Source: Paenibacillus mangrovi (GTDB taxonomy: Bacteria > Bacillota > Bacilli > Paenibacillales > Paenibacillaceae). Taken from it: 64,000 bases of DNA. Below, piece by piece: positions 17,814 to 26,971 of this stretch; the first letter of the stretch is position 1, and each line of letters opens with the position of its first letter. The notes below the pieces were generated by a model. The model made no database searches. It had not been told where the DNA came from and saw only the letters and a program-made list of their open reading frames with translations. The translations under genes and the position numbers were made by a program. Location of the stretch: positions 434,001 through 498,000 of the forward strand of contig NZ_JALIRP010000004.1 in assembly GCF_022898935.1 (NCBI RefSeq), in the 5' to 3' direction.

Positions 17814-19288
17814 GAAGCACTTCCCCCTTCGGATACCGCGATTTTTGATTGGCTGCGCTTGCTTCTCCATTTCCGATACAAGCGGAATCCGATTTTGAGC
17901 AGCACGTAAAGCGAAACTGCCCCGCCGGCGATCCAGGCAAAATGCTGACGCATATATTGCTTGCGGTATTCCAGAAACGCAGCCGAATAATCGTCACGCG
18001 CTTTGGCCATCTCGAAATAATCCATCGCTTCGCGATATTTTCCGGATTTGTAAAGCGCCTTGCCGATCGCCTTATAAGCCAAATCATAATTGCTGTTCAT
18101 GTCCAGTACTTCCCGCCATGGTTCGGCCGATTTCTCGTAATCCCCGTCTACATACAAGTTCGTCGCTTCGTGCACCTTGTCCGCGAACGGTGTCGTACGA
18201 AAACGGTCGATTCGTCCTCGCGTCCGATCGGCGATATATATCGTGCCATCCGACGTCTCCGCAATGCTGGATGGCGTCTTGAACAACCCGTTTTGCTCAC
18301 CGATACCACCGAAAATAAATAACAAATTACCGAGCTTGTCGTATTGGAACGCTCTGCCTGTCGTTTGATCCAAAGCGGTGAACACGCCTTTATCGTTTAC
18401 AGTTACGTCGATAAACGTTGAAAACAACCTCTCCCAGTTCCGGCGGGCCATATGATGATCCCCGAATTCGATGTCAGTCAGTGTATTGACGCCAACGGCG
18501 CTCAGCCGCTTCACCTGACTTGTCGGAATGCCGAGCGTTGTCGAGTAGACAAACCCTTCCTGATCCTGGATCAAGTTTGAAAATTCCGGAGGCTTTTCGT
18601 TCGACAACTGTTCCTTCTGCTCTGGAGTGGCAACGAACTTGACGATCGTTTTTTCCCAGCTGAAGCCAAGCAGGTTGGCGCCGAAAAAACCCTTGAACAC
18701 TCCGTTAGGATCGATCTGCAGCAAGCCTTGGTACGCTCCTTCACTAACGACGAACATATAATTCCGTTTATCGATAATGAGCTTGGAAGGCGAATAGACG
18801 AAACCTGCCCCAAGCAGCGGGCTCTCCGGAGCGCCGAATTCCTTGACGAACTTGCCATCACGGCTAAACACGACGATCCGATGATTCAGCGTATCGGCAA
18901 CGAATACTTCGCCTTCTTCTGTAACGTAAACGCCTTTCGGGCCGTTCAGCTGCCCTTTGCCTCCCGGATCGCCGTAAATGCCGAGCAAACGCTTGCTCTT
19001 GTCGAAATGAACGACCCGATTATTGCCCCCGTCGACTGCATATATCGTATCGTCCCCTGCGATGAACAGATCCTCCGGCTCCTTGAGAGGACCGGCAAAC
19101 CAGTCATAGCCGTCGATCGAATCACGATACAAATATCCATTGATCGAAATCGGTGTTTCCTCAGACTGATTATAGGTATAACCTTTGTACGGGCTTTGGG
19201 CCCCAGCCTCATCTGGCAGCGAAAGCATCGACAGCATCACCAGCATCATCAGCGCGGCCATCACTCGTTTCGAAGTCGATCGTTTCAT
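17810..19288 (-). CDS. Exported NHL-repeat protein with TPR-like region and C-terminal membrane anchor
   Basis: Starts at ATG 19288 with AAGGAG upstream; a longer frame exists but its N-terminus overlaps the permease gene and looks random. The protein (492 residues) has a signal peptide ending DEAGA. NHL beta-propeller repeats follow (about 65-370: EPEDLFIAGDDTIYAVDGGNNRVVHF; GPKGVYVTEEGEVFVADTLNHRIVVF; TPSSIAETSDGTIYIADRTRGRIDRF). Then come TPR-like helices (about 375-440: DLAYKAIGKALYKSGKYREAMDYFEMA), a membrane helix (FAWIAGGAVSLYVLLKIGF) and a basic tail. It is likely anchored facing outward. Propellers of this sort bind proteins or glycans, and a surface receptor or scaffold role is plausible. 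Confidence 0.82.
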   Translation of the reverse strand: MKRSTSKRVMAALMMLVMLSMLSLPDEAGAQSPYKGYTYNQSEETPISINGYLYRDSIDGYDWFAGPLKEPEDLFIAGDDTIYAVDGGNNRVVHFDKSKRLLGIYGDPGGKGQLNGPKGVYVTEEGEVFVADTLNHRIVVFSRDGKFVKEFGAPESPLLGAGFVYSPSKLIIDKRNYMFVVSEGAYQGLLQIDPNGVFKGFFGANLLGFSWEKTIVKFVATPEQKEQLSNEKPPEFSNLIQDQEGFVYSTTLGIPTSQVKRLSAVGVNTLTDIEFGDHHMARRNWERLFSTFIDVTVNDKGVFTALDQTTGRAFQYDKLGNLLFIFGGIGEQNGLFKTPSSIAETSDGTIYIADRTRGRIDRFRTTPFADKVHEATNLYVDGDYEKSAEPWREVLDMNSNYDLAYKAIGKALYKSGKYREAMDYFEMAKARDDYSAAFLEYRKQYMRQHFAWIAGGAVSLYVLLKIGFRLYRKWRSKRSQSKIAVSEGGSAS

Positions 19289-19308
19289 GAAATCCGGCTC
19301 CTTACCCG

Positions 19309-20187
19309 TTAATCTTTTATGCCCGAATGGGCCATCGTCTCGAGAACCATGCGCTGCGAAATGACGAACATGACGATGCTTGGAATGACTGTGAGCAATG
19401 CTGCCGCTGCACCGGCTCCGGCTTGGGCAATCACACCCGTCCCCCCGCTGATCGTGGATAACGCGAACGGCAGCGTTTTCATGCTTTCCGATGTCGTGAA
19501 CAGCATCGCCGGTCCGGGATCGTTCCATGTGCTGATGAAGCTGAGTAGCACAACCGTGGACAAAGCGGGCTTCAGCATCGGCATGACGATCTTCCAGAAG
19601 ATAACCCATTCCCGCGCACCGTCGATTTTAGCCGCCTCCAGCAGCGGATCCGGGATTTGATCCAGGAACTGCTTCGTCAGGAACAAAAACACGGGCGCCG
19701 CCAAGCCGGGAACGATCATGGCCCAATATGTATTCATCAAGCCGAGATTAGCGATGACAAGATATTGCGGAATTTGCGTCACCGCTGGAGCGAACATCAA
19801 CGCGAGAATGATCATGGAAAAAATCTGTTTACGAAACGGCATCGGATGCTTGCTTAAAGGATAAGCGGCCATCGCCGAGATGACGACTCCCAGACTGACG
19901 GATGCAAGCGTAATGAACAAGCTGTTAAAAATGTACCGCGAAAACGGCACCGTGGACGCGCCCGTGATCATCAGCAGATCGTTGAAATTTTTCAACGTCG
20001 GGTTGATGACGAAAAATCTCGGAGGAAATAAAAACAGCTCTTCCAGCGGCTTAAACGCAGTCGAAACGAGATAAACGAGTGGGGCCACCATCAGCAATGC
20101 GAAGCAGGTTAGGATTAAATAAAGAATTATCCCTCCCCAATCCACTCTTCTGCCTTTCACCATGGAACCTGATAATGTTGCCAACAA
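19309..20187 (-). CDS. Carbohydrate ABC transporter permease, MalG type
   Basis: 292 residues, six helices, EAA loop LEAAKIDGAREWVIFWKIVMPMLKPAL, ending QRMVLETMAHSGIKD. It follows its MalF-type partner after three bases and precedes the NHL gene. Together with the large SBP it makes the first of two transporters in this operon. Confidence 0.93.
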   Translation of the reverse strand: MLATLSGSMVKGRRVDWGGIILYLILTCFALLMVAPLVYLVSTAFKPLEELFLFPPRFFVINPTLKNFNDLLMITGASTVPFSRYIFNSLFITLASVSLGVVISAMAAYPLSKHPMPFRKQIFSMIILALMFAPAVTQIPQYLVIANLGLMNTYWAMIVPGLAAPVFLFLTKQFLDQIPDPLLEAAKIDGAREWVIFWKIVMPMLKPALSTVVLLSFISTWNDPGPAMLFTTSESMKTLPFALSTISGGTGVIAQAGAGAAAALLTVIPSIVMFVISQRMVLETMAHSGIKD

Positions 20188-20190
20188 TGA

Positions 20191-21153
20191 TCACTCCTTG
20201 TTTCCAAGCCATTTGAAAATAAACCGGTTCAAGCCAACCATCATGCAGAACAAAACGACAGCGATTGCCGATGCGTAGCCCATCTCGAAGCGGATAAACG
20301 CGTAATCATGCAGGTGGGTCAAAATGGTATGTCCGGCATATAACGGGCTCGGCATACCTGCCAACTCAACGCTGACGCTGAATACATTGAGCGCCCCGAC
20401 CACCTGCATGACCGCACCGAACAGCAGCTGTGGCTTCACTGCCGGAACCGTAATGTACCACAGCTCCTGCCAGCGGTATTTGACGCCGTCAATGGCGCCG
20501 GCTTCGTACATATCGCGCGGGACGTTCTGCAAACCCGCCAGGAAGGCGAGAAAACCGATTCCCATGCTCATCCAAAGCGAAACGATCATAATGATTGGCA
20601 GAATCGTATTGACATCTTCCAGCCACTGCCACGGCTCATTGATAAAGCTAAGCTTCAGCAGCCAATAGTTTAACAGGCCGTAACGGTCGCCGGAGAATAA
20701 ATACTGCCAGACGACGGTCATTGCGACTCCGCTTGCGATCGACGGTGTATAATAACACAACGTATAGAAAAACCGGTATTTCTGCGGTATTTGGCTGATC
20801 AGCCAGGCGAGCAGAAACGCCATGGCGTAACCGAGCGGTCCGGTGACGACTGCGAATTTCAACGTATTCCCAAGCGCCTTCAGGAAGATATCATCGTCAA
20901 TGAACAGCAGCCGGTAATTTGATAGACCGATCCATTTGGGGGACTCCAAAATATTAAAATAAGTGAAGCTTAACCCAAATGCCGTCAGGACAGGTATGAT
21001 CGTAAATACAAGAAACAGGATCATAAATGGAGCGAGAAAATAAAAGGATACCCGATTGCGCACAATGTCCGCCCAAAGTACTTTAAGCTTGGAGGCCGCT
21101 CTCAAGGGGCGCGCCTGTTCGCTCACTTTTGTCTCTACCGATACTTCACTCAT
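20191..21153 (-). CDS. Sugar ABC transporter permease, MalF type
   Basis: 320 residues with a cytoplasmic N-terminus of about 40 residues, then six helices. EAA loop YEAGAIDGVKYRWQELWYITVPAVKP. The start overlaps the stop of the large SBP gene (ATGA at 21150-21153). It is partner of the MalG-type permease just downstream. Confidence 0.93.
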   Translation of the reverse strand: MSEVSVETKVSEQARPLRAASKLKVLWADIVRNRVSFYFLAPFMILFLVFTIIPVLTAFGLSFTYFNILESPKWIGLSNYRLLFIDDDIFLKALGNTLKFAVVTGPLGYAMAFLLAWLISQIPQKYRFFYTLCYYTPSIASGVAMTVVWQYLFSGDRYGLLNYWLLKLSFINEPWQWLEDVNTILPIIMIVSLWMSMGIGFLAFLAGLQNVPRDMYEAGAIDGVKYRWQELWYITVPAVKPQLLFGAVMQVVGALNVFSVSVELAGMPSPLYAGHTILTHLHDYAFIRFEMGYASAIAVVLFCMMVGLNRFIFKWLGNKE

Positions 21154-24113
21154 CGGCTGCCGCCCCCTTTCCCGATTCCTTCTTGCTCCTCTACGTCAAG
21201 CCCGAATTCCTCGCGCTTCTTACGCAGTTCTTTGTTAACTTCCTTCATGCCGTCTTCGACGGCTTCACGTACCGTCTTACCGTTCAGTACAATTTCGTTC
21301 CACATATTCGTAATATGGCGTGTCGTGAAATAAGCGCCGAGTACGATCTCGCGTTCCTTGAACCAATCCCACTGCTTCAGTACGGAATCAATATCCTGGG
21401 AAGACCATGGCATCCGTTTAAGCGCCTCGACGTTCGCTGTATTCCAGCGCGCTTCGACGCCGAGAACCGATTCAAGCTCCGAACCGAACTGTTCTTGTAC
21501 ATCGGCGCTGGTCCACCACTTCAAATATTCCCAAGCTTCGTTTTTCAACTTCGTATCTTTGAATATAACCCCGGTTTGCGCAGCCCCGCCTGTTGAGCGG
21601 TTAATTTTACCTTCCTTGTCCGGAATGCCCGGCATCGGCTTCATTTCCCACCATCCGGTTAACTCCGGCGCCGCCGTGGACAGCAAAATATACGTCGAAT
21701 AGTCCGCTATACCGATCGGCATTTCCCCCGTGCGGAACCGGTTGTAAAAGTCCGCTTTTTTGTTGATTTTGTAGTTCGTGAACAAATCCGTCCACATCTT
21801 CATCGCTTTTAAGGCTTCCGGCGTGTCGAGGGCGGAATATTTGCCGTTCTCGCGGTAATATTCGCCGCCGTTCTGAAACAGGAACGGGGTGAAATCATCC
21901 GGCGTATGACCGTAATAAAAGTCCATGCCGTTCTGCTGCAAGAGCGGAATCAAATCCATAATGTCCTGCCACGTCTCGGGCGCTTTCTCAACGCCAAGCT
22001 GCTGCAAAATATCTTTGCGGTAAAATAGCATGCTGAAGTTTTGATTTTCGGGAAGCGCATAATGCCCATTATTGTATTGGTACGGGATGAGCGCCCCCGG
22101 CCGGAACCGCGCAGCGATTTCGTTATAATCCGGGAACTCGCCCAGGTTGACAACGGCGTTTCGGACCGCGTAGTCGATCGGAATGTCCGCCTGTACTCCA
22201 AGTGCAACGTCGGGCGCCATTCCGGCGGTGCTGGACAGCATAAGCAGATGCATCGCTCCGGCTGGAATGACGTTAATATTCACCTTGATTCCGGTTTGTG
22301 GTGTAAAATCCTCGTCTGTCATCCGCTTGATGATGTTCGCCCATTCACGTCCGCGGGCAACCCAGACGTTCAGCACTTTGTCTTGCTCGCCGTACCGGTT
22401 CCCGATACCGCCGTAGTCTTTGCGGAACGACAGCAGAAAATCGTTCACCGAATTCCAGCTTTGAGCGGCCCAGCCTTTGTTCGCATCCGGCCACGGCTGA
22501 TCCGGTGACTTCACGATAAAATAATCGAGCAGCAGCCCTTGTCCGGTAAGGGAGGTCATCCATGTACCAAGCTCAGCCTGTTTATCGGAGAACTGATCGA
22601 GCCTTGCCGTAATCGTCTCCGGTTTCTTCGCCATATCAAGCAGCTGATCTCGCGCCATGCCAAGCGTGCTAACCTTGGAGCTGTTCTGTTCGACTCCAAG
22701 CGAATAGAGTAGCTTCATGCCGTCCTGGAGATCTTTTGCCATCAAATTCAGTCTTGGAATTAAGTTCGGGATGCTTTTCTTAAGCTCGTAATCGCGGTTC
22801 GGATCGGGATTCGTTCCTGTCACGAGATAAATTTCCCGCTGAAGCAGCGACATTTGCTGTGTTACATGCTGTACAATTTCGAACACTTCACCGAGCGAGC
22901 CGATCTGCATTTCCATTCGAATGCGGTGCTTCCCCTGCCCTAGATAAATTTCGTACGGCTGCTCCTTGCCGCCAAATCCAGCAATTTGCCAGCCGCTGCC
23001 GTATTCGAAGCTGACCGCGTTCATTTCGGCGAACGGAATTTTGCCGTCTATCGAAACCTTCCTTTGTACCGGAATTCCATTCAAGTAAGGGTTTGAATAC
23101 CGGGCGCCGATGTTGTACAAACCCGATTCGGGAACGTCGATTTCCCATTCGGCCCATTGGCCCCCTTTGCGCCAGCCCGAGCCCCCGAACACGTTCAGAA
23201 TGCTCTTATTGCTGTCATTCGGCTCGGATGCCGGATTGCGGTCTTCCTGCCTGCGCAAGGTCGGGTCGGACTTCAGTACCGCTTGCTCCGCTTGGAATTG
23301 CAGCAGTTTGTCTTTCAATTCTTGACGTCCTTGTTGCAAATCTTGTTTATGTACATCTGTATATGCAGACAGCTTAACCGGAGAAAAAATGTGAATTTCC
23401 CCGATCGCCGCCGGCTCCCGAATCACCGTCAGCCGAAGCGTATGCTTTCCTTGGGTCAAATAAAACCGCAAAGGCTCAGACACCTTGCTCTCGGCATCCT
23501 GAAACTCTTGATATTGCCAGCCCATGACCTCTTCCTGACGCGGATTGAATTCATTGCCTTGATTGTCTTTCCAAGGCTCACCGACTTCCTTCCACATCCG
23601 TTTAAAGTCGATCATTTTAGCCTGAAAAAACGGATACTTGCCGTCGATTTGCATGCTGCGCAGGATAGACGCCCGCTTGCCCGGCATCGCATAATAGTCC
23701 ATGCCGATTTGGTAAAACCCGTCCCGCGGAATGTCTACGGTGTATTCAGCCCAGCTGTTTTCGTCTGTTTGAACGAGCGCAGTTCCGGATCGGCCGCCAA
23801 TAGAATTCTGCTTGCTCACGCCAAAATCGCTGACCGCCGCGTAGTCCTCGCCCGAAATGACGATGTTCACGTTCTCAGCATCCTGTTTTCCTTCACCTTT
23901 CAACTGCTTGACGTATTTCAAATAAGAAGGCTCCAGCTTCGACTTGATGTCTTCCCCAGCCAAAATCGATTGCATATCGACATCGCTGTACTGGGGAATG
24001 TCCGCCAACGCCGTATAGTCCGCTTTTCTTGAATAAAACCACCAGGTTAACAACAAAACAGCGATTACCGCAAGCAATAGCTTCTGTATTTGTTTGCGAG
24101 ATTTACGAACCAC
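21150..24113 (-). CDS. Giant membrane-anchored solute-binding protein with two carbohydrate-binding-like domains
   Basis: About 987 residues from GTG 24113, chosen for the G-rich site just before it and because the protein then begins with basic residues and a membrane helix (VVRKSRKQIQKLLLAVIAVLLLTWWFY). There is no lipobox. Two beta-sandwich, CBM-like domains follow (about 85-270 with SWAEYTVDIPRDGFYQIGMDYY; about 295-420 with QWAEWEIDVPESGLYNIGARY), both ending in GKH-x-hydrophobic-R. A helical linker (about 420-590) leads to a family-1 SBP (about 590-987: LNVWVARGREW, GMAPDVALG, WQDIMDLIPLLQ). Most SBPs are 400-550 residues; this fusion could bind polymer ends before passing sugar to the permeases. 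Confidence 0.87.
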   Translation of the reverse strand: MVRKSRKQIQKLLLAVIAVLLLTWWFYSRKADYTALADIPQYSDVDMQSILAGEDIKSKLEPSYLKYVKQLKGEGKQDAENVNIVISGEDYAAVSDFGVSKQNSIGGRSGTALVQTDENSWAEYTVDIPRDGFYQIGMDYYAMPGKRASILRSMQIDGKYPFFQAKMIDFKRMWKEVGEPWKDNQGNEFNPRQEEVMGWQYQEFQDAESKVSEPLRFYLTQGKHTLRLTVIREPAAIGEIHIFSPVKLSAYTDVHKQDLQQGRQELKDKLLQFQAEQAVLKSDPTLRRQEDRNPASEPNDSNKSILNVFGGSGWRKGGQWAEWEIDVPESGLYNIGARYSNPYLNGIPVQRKVSIDGKIPFAEMNAVSFEYGSGWQIAGFGGKEQPYEIYLGQGKHRIRMEMQIGSLGEVFEIVQHVTQQMSLLQREIYLVTGTNPDPNRDYELKKSIPNLIPRLNLMAKDLQDGMKLLYSLGVEQNSSKVSTLGMARDQLLDMAKKPETITARLDQFSDKQAELGTWMTSLTGQGLLLDYFIVKSPDQPWPDANKGWAAQSWNSVNDFLLSFRKDYGGIGNRYGEQDKVLNVWVARGREWANIIKRMTDEDFTPQTGIKVNINVIPAGAMHLLMLSSTAGMAPDVALGVQADIPIDYAVRNAVVNLGEFPDYNEIAARFRPGALIPYQYNNGHYALPENQNFSMLFYRKDILQQLGVEKAPETWQDIMDLIPLLQQNGMDFYYGHTPDDFTPFLFQNGGEYYRENGKYSALDTPEALKAMKMWTDLFTNYKINKKADFYNRFRTGEMPIGIADYSTYILLSTAAPELTGWWEMKPMPGIPDKEGKINRSTGGAAQTGVIFKDTKLKNEAWEYLKWWTSADVQEQFGSELESVLGVEARWNTANVEALKRMPWSSQDIDSVLKQWDWFKEREIVLGAYFTTRHITNMWNEIVLNGKTVREAVEDGMKEVNKELRKKREEFGLDVEEQEGIGKGGGSR

Positions 24114-24164
24114 CGGATACCCCCCATTAGCAATATGTTGAAAGCGGATACAAATCATTAATTA

Positions 24165-25313
24165 TCATTTCATAAAATCGGGAATCGGAGCAACTTCCAC
24201 GACACGACCGCCAGAGCGAATCGATTCGGTAGCAGCACAGCCTACGGCCACGCTCATCCGGCCGGCAAGCGGCGTAGCGACAGGTTCTTTTCCGTATAGA
24301 ATCATGTCGACAAAATCCTTGCAGATGTTCGGATCGGCCCCACCGTGCGTACCTTCCGCCTCCTTAACCTCATATATACGGTCGGCATATTGGCGCATCG
24401 TGTTGGAACGGCGTGTTTTGACGATAACTCTGTTCGTCAGCTCGTCGTTCTCCATCCTGCCTTCCGTACCGATAAACGTATAATTGCGATGGTAATCTGG
24501 TGTGAAGTGGCATTGCAGGTAGGATGCTTTGATGCCGCCCTCCATTTCCATGATGATCATGTTGTTGTCTTCGACGTCGATTTCCTCGCGGAACGCGCAT
24601 TGGTTCAGCTTGTCGAAGCTGGCTTCCGTGCAGGTTTCCTTTTCTCCGCAATTGTTGCATACGAGGTCGTTCGGCTTGTCGCCACCGTAAAAATCAAGAC
24701 TGCCGAAGGCGGACACTTTTTTTGTATATTTGCCTGTGATCCAATGAATCATATCGAGGTCGTGGGACCCTTTTTGCAGCAGCAGCGAAGTCGTATTTTT
24801 CGAGTTTCCGTGCCAGTCATGGTAGTAGAAATAACCGCCGTAACCGACAAAGTGGCGTACCCAAACCGCTTTAATCTCCCCGATCACGCCAGAATCTACG
24901 ATTTCCCTCATCGTCCGGAACATGTTCATATAGCGCATGTTAAAGCCCGACATCAAATGCTTGCCCGACTTCTTCCAGGCGGCGAGGATGCGGTCACAGC
25001 CTTCCACCGTAATGGCCAGCGGCTTCTCGCAAAAGACGTGCTTGCCCGACTCCAGCGCGGCAATCGCGTGTTCCTCGTGACAAAAGTCCGGCGATGTTAT
25101 GGCGATCGCGTCAATATCTTTACGCTCAAGTAGTTCGCGGTAATCCGTTGTGATGAACGCGTCGGGATTGACGTTTTTCTGAAATGCAGCCAGTCTTTCC
25201 GGATATACGTCCATACCGCCGACAACGATCGATTTACCATCAGGTTTGTGCCAATATTTGGCGATACCTCCTCGGCCTGTTGCGCCGATCATTCCGATTC
25301 TGATTTGATCCAT
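24165..25313 (-). CDS. Gfo/Idh/MocA-family NAD(P)-dependent oxidoreductase
   Basis: 382 residues with an N-terminal Rossmann fold (IRIGMIGATGRGG), the family's EKP motif (HVFCEKPLAI, about residue 95) and the C-terminal sheet domain with KGSHDLDMIHW. An insert near residue 215 holds four cysteines in the pattern C-x2-C-x5-C ... C, a possible structural zinc site. The family oxidises or epimerises sugars; GH109 alpha-N-acetylgalactosaminidases share this fold and use NAD+ catalytically, so an NAD-assisted glycosidase is an alternative. It has AGGAGGGG before the ATG and is the first gene after lacI. Confidence 0.85.
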   Translation of the reverse strand: MDQIRIGMIGATGRGGIAKYWHKPDGKSIVVGGMDVYPERLAAFQKNVNPDAFITTDYRELLERKDIDAIAITSPDFCHEEHAIAALESGKHVFCEKPLAITVEGCDRILAAWKKSGKHLMSGFNMRYMNMFRTMREIVDSGVIGEIKAVWVRHFVGYGGYFYYHDWHGNSKNTTSLLLQKGSHDLDMIHWITGKYTKKVSAFGSLDFYGGDKPNDLVCNNCGEKETCTEASFDKLNQCAFREEIDVEDNNMIIMEMEGGIKASYLQCHFTPDYHRNYTFIGTEGRMENDELTNRVIVKTRRSNTMRQYADRIYEVKEAEGTHGGADPNICKDFVDMILYGKEPVATPLAGRMSVAVGCAATESIRSGGRVVEVAPIPDFMK

Positions 25314-25358
25314 CCAATTCCCCTCCTAATATTTTGAATTATTTCGGGCCCAAATTAT

Positions 25359-25424
25359 GACAACGTTTGGCTAATAGCAGCAGGAAAACCGGGCAATTTC
25401 ATTCTATTCGATTGCCCAAACGTT
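25359..25424 (-). promoter_or_regulatory. Candidate LacI-type operator region and attenuator before the oxidoreductase gene
   Basis: The gap between lacI and the oxidoreductase gene holds two inverted half-sites: ACGTTTGG (about 25363-25370) and CCAAACGT (about 25415-25422). Between them is a GGGCAAT (25391-25397)/ATTGCCC (25411-25417) hairpin, followed on the minus strand by GGTTTTCC. This fits a weak lacI terminator combined with operator half-sites for the operon. Seen by eye only. Confidence 0.4.
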
Positions 25425-26480
25425 TTACCTTTTGTAGTCCGAAGACTCACGCACGATCAGCTCATGCGGCATTTTCAACCAGAACGGCGGGTGAAAATCG
25501 CTGTTCATATAATCGATCAGCGTTTTGATCGCGGTCATACCAAGCTCGAATTTCGGGACATGAATCGTCGACAAGGGCGGAGACGTATACTGGGACAACT
25601 CGATGTTATCAATCCCGATGAATGCCATATCTTGCGGCACCTCGATACCCCGCTCGATGGCTGCCCTCATCGCAGGAAGCGCAAGCCGATCGCTTGCCGC
25701 AAATATGGCCGTAGGCAGCTGTTCTCCCCTGCTTCGCTCGAGCAGCTCCAGCATCCAGCTGTAGCTCCGGTCGATAATCCATTCCGTGTTGACGATCCAT
25801 TCGCTTTTTATTTCCAAACCGGTTTTTTGCATCGCCTGGTTATATCCGATGTACCGATCCTCACTTTCGTGTCCCCCGTCATAAACGCATCCCCCTATAA
25901 AACCGATCCGTCGATGACCTTGCTCGATCAAATGATTTACCGCTGTATTGGCGGCGGCGATATGATCGAAATTAATGTTCTGAATGCCCGGAATATCCGA
26001 CATCACGCCAACGATCGCCGGATTTTGGTTCTGGATCAAGCGGACAATATCGATTTCTTCGTAAGCATTCCCAAATATGATCACCCCGTCGACCCGCTGC
26101 TCGTGCAGCAGCTTATGCAGCAGCGTCTCATTTCGGAGCTCTTTGAAGGTGTGTACGTAAGCGAACGTATAGCCGCGATCCTCCATCAATTGCCGCATCC
26201 CGGCAACGATTGCCGTGAAGAACGGGTCCTGTTCCGTCCAACTTAACGACCATGAAGAAATGAATCCGATTTGCATCGACGGCTGCTTGGGTGCCGATGT
26301 TTTCTTCATCACGAGCTTGCGCGCCGATTCATTCGGCTCATAGCCGAGCTCCTGAACAGCACGCCATATTTTGCTTTTAGTATCCTCGCTTACATGCTTG
26401 CTCACATCGTTGTTGATGACACGGGAGACAGTGGATATCGACACGCCGACAGCTTCTGCTATATCTTTTAACGTTGGCAC
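25425..26480 (-). CDS. LacI-family transcriptional regulator
   Basis: 351 residues with the LacI helix-turn-helix at the N-terminus (TLKDIAEAVGVSISTVSRVINN), hinge KIWRAVQELGYEPNESAR, and a periplasmic-binding-like effector domain (GFISSWSLSW, HRRIGFIGG, FAASDRLALPAMRAA, FIGIDNIELSQYTSPPLSTI). Start GTG 26480 with GGAGC upstream. It is the first gene of the glycan operon and probably its local repressor, released by a sugar from that pathway. Confidence 0.93.
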   Translation of the reverse strand: MPTLKDIAEAVGVSISTVSRVINNDVSKHVSEDTKSKIWRAVQELGYEPNESARKLVMKKTSAPKQPSMQIGFISSWSLSWTEQDPFFTAIVAGMRQLMEDRGYTFAYVHTFKELRNETLLHKLLHEQRVDGVIIFGNAYEEIDIVRLIQNQNPAIVGVMSDIPGIQNINFDHIAAANTAVNHLIEQGHRRIGFIGGCVYDGGHESEDRYIGYNQAMQKTGLEIKSEWIVNTEWIIDRSYSWMLELLERSRGEQLPTAIFAASDRLALPAMRAAIERGIEVPQDMAFIGIDNIELSQYTSPPLSTIHVPKFELGMTAIKTLIDYMNSDFHPPFWLKMPHELIVRESSDYKR

Positions 26481-26512
26481 TTGCTATGCTCCTTTTTTGA
26501 CTTTCCAAAATA

Positions 26513-26579
26513 CCACCCAAAAAAATCACCCAAATACCTGAGAATTAGTTCCAATTATTGAATTTTTTTCACCCAAATA
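26513..26579 (-). promoter_or_regulatory. Repeated TCACCCAAATA elements upstream of lacI
   Basis: The 11-mer TCACCCAAATA occurs at 26526-26536 and 26569-26579, 43 bases apart (about four helical turns). A third partial copy is at 26513-26522. They lie 33-100 bases before the lacI start and could be autoregulatory operators. Confidence 0.35.
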
Positions 26580-26619
26580 TTTAAACCAGATTTTACAATG
26601 TATTCGCTTACATGTCAAT

Positions 26620-26875
26620 TGATTCTTTGTATTTTTTTGGAAGTCACTTTGAAGGCGAACATGGTCGTGATGACTTAGAATGTACCCCAGCCATTCAGCG
26701 CATCGAAGAAGTGTTTCAGAACACACCTACGGGTTAGATCAATCGATCCACTGTCGTATATTATTCCATAAGGGGAGGAACCAGTTGCCTGTCAGCTACG
26801 AAGCGACTTGGCTCTTACCTCGACCGGACTTGCACCGGCTATTTGTGCCTAGCTTGGCTAGGCGCGCAGCATAGA
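26620..26875 (+). other. Non-coding stretch with decayed coding traces
   Basis: No intact gene in the 490 bases between lacI and the GH35 gene. The plus strand shows short protein-like stretches (GSHFEGEHGRDDLECTPAIQ, then EATWLLPRPDLHRLFVPSL) broken by stops, suggesting a decayed gene or insertion-sequence end. A perfect hairpin CCTAGC-TTG-GCTAGG lies at about 26849-26863. Not identified. Confidence 0.3.
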
Positions 26876-26920
26876 AAAAGCCGCCAAACACTCGGAATTC
26901 CTTGTGTTTAGCGGCTTTAT
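26875..26920. terminator. Bidirectional Rho-independent terminator
   Basis: Stem with arms AAAGCCGC/GCGGCTTT and AAACAC/GTGTTT around TCGGAATTCCTT (26877-26918), A-rich on the left and T-rich on the right. It ends the GH35 transcript on the minus strand and would also stop plus-strand transcription. Confidence 0.8.
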
Positions 26921-26971
26921 TTACTTCATTTCAGCAAAGATAAATCCATACAACTGGCTTGGCAAAATTAT

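Noticed and set aside
24345..25133. 262-codon plus-strand frame opposite the oxidoreductase gene
   Set aside because: Long only because of base composition of the true gene; composition is not protein-like and the sense gene is certain.
26849..26863. Similarity between the CCTAGC-TTG-GCTAGG hairpin and the 18-nt insertion at 4044-4061
   Set aside because: Both have CCTA/TAGG ends and a TTGG core, but the match is too short and part of it comes from the host gene; taken as chance.
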